In this document: piece after piece, positions 63,767 through 64,000 of the stretch
How the letters are laid out: the number at the start of each line of letters is the position of its first letter
Position numbering within the stretch: position 1 is the first letter of the stretch
NCBI RefSeq assembly: GCF_006861775.1
Contig: NZ_VDGG01000015.1
Location: 1-64,000 of the forward strand
Source of the DNA: Psychrobacillus soli
GTDB lineage: Bacteria; Bacillota; Bacilli; Bacillales_A; Planococcaceae
Length of the DNA stretch: 64,000 nt
Reading direction: 5' to 3'
Position numbers and translations under genes: made by a program
The notes under the pieces: model-generated
The model's input: only the letters and a program-made list of their open reading frames with translations
What the model was told of the DNA's origin: nothing
The model's database searches: none

Positions 63767-64000
63767 GAAATGTCAGCCCCCTTTTCAGCGTGACGATCTG
63801 CTAACTCTTTTTCTACTGGATTCCGTCTGAACATCCGAGTTAATACAACAATACTTCCGATTCCAAGTATTAAATATAATCCTGAAAATAAGATTAACAT
63901 CGTATCGACTTGCCCACTAGTAGTAGCGGCATCTTCTACACGCATCAATCCTCTCAGTATCCAAGGCTGTCTCCCTACTTCTGCAAGCCACCAACCTGCT
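63763..64000 (-). CDS. cydA: Cytochrome bd quinol oxidase subunit I CydA, C-terminal part
   Basis: The open frame enters from the right window edge, so the N-terminal part lies outside. The visible 79 codons contain the conserved EVGRQPWILRGLMRVEDA followed by one membrane helix (MLILFSGLYLILGIGSIVVL) and a charged tail, as at the end of CydA. First gene of cydA-cydB-cydS. Confidence 0.93.
   Translation of the reverse strand, partial: AGWWLAEVGRQPWILRGLMRVEDAATTSGQVDTMLILFSGLYLILGIGSIVVLTRMFRRNPVEKELADRHAEKGADIS

Noticed and set aside
1-64000. CRISPR arrays, rRNA and tRNA genes, prophage or restriction/defence modules
   Set aside because: None were found; the only regular repeats are the 21-bp arrays, which lack spacer-type structure.

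Overview
The window looks like a chromosomal segment of a low-GC Gram-positive bacterium of the order Bacillales, most likely Planococcaceae/Caryophanaceae (Psychrobacillus, Lysinibacillus or Sporosarcina-like). The reasons are AT-rich intergenic DNA, strong AGGAGG-type ribosome binding sites with frequent TTG/GTG starts, B. subtilis-type genes (ytoQ, nrnB, pst-phoU, rlmD, an ltaS-like gene, a yng-like leucine catabolic operon, cydAB plus a tiny cydS), and promoters that fit sigma-A, sigma-54, sigma-D and PhoP. The genus is inference. No rRNA, tRNA or CRISPR array was seen.

1-12.6 kb: two tandem copies of a complete branched-chain amino acid ABC importer operon (livJ-H-M-G-F, minus strand), then oligoendopeptidase F on the plus strand. 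Between the copies lies a decayed piece of the pepF gene (about 5419-5637), which marks the tandem duplication. 12.6-21.7 kb: an array of 21-bp repeats, an intact IS3-family element (12945-14401), a TPR-GGDEF protein with a CWC protein, a zinc-ribbon/alpha-CTD-like protein, an XRE regulator, GNAT, a glutathionyl-hydroquinone reductase-like protein, a PepSY membrane protein, and a DUF421 gene split by one in-frame stop. 21.7-33.1 kb: a leucine/isovalerate-type acyl-CoA catabolic operon (acyl-CoA ligase, two enoyl-CoA hydratases, biotin carboxylase, biotin carrier, HMG-CoA lyase, carboxyltransferase, MaoC hydratase, GntP permease). A clear sigma-54 promoter precedes it, and a PAS/AAA+/Fis sigma-54 activator gene sits just upstream.

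33.2-38.7 kb: yehS-like gene, a fragment of a SLC13/DASS transporter, and the pstSCAB-phoU operon with a PhoP box. 38.9-43.3 kb: a 789-residue protein joining a class I isoprenoid-like domain to a farnesyl-diphosphate-synthase-like domain, then a chemoreceptor with a sigma-D-like promoter. 43.4-53.9 kb: GT2 glycosyltransferase, phosphodiesterase/pyrophosphatase-like protein, NrnB, MFS plus LysR pair, YgjP-like peptidase, DUF4256, dihydrouridine synthase and YtoQ. 53.9-64 kb: LTA synthase-like protein, a GGDEF/EAL gene pair, a TspO-like membrane protein, RlmD, a YjjG-type phosphatase, and cydA(partial)-cydB-cydS.

Most items belong to known families. The observations most worth following are the two-domain isoprenoid enzyme, the scar and uneven divergence of the liv duplication, the sigma-54 regulated catabolic operon, the nonsense-split DUF421 gene, and several uncharacterised intergenic repeat families.
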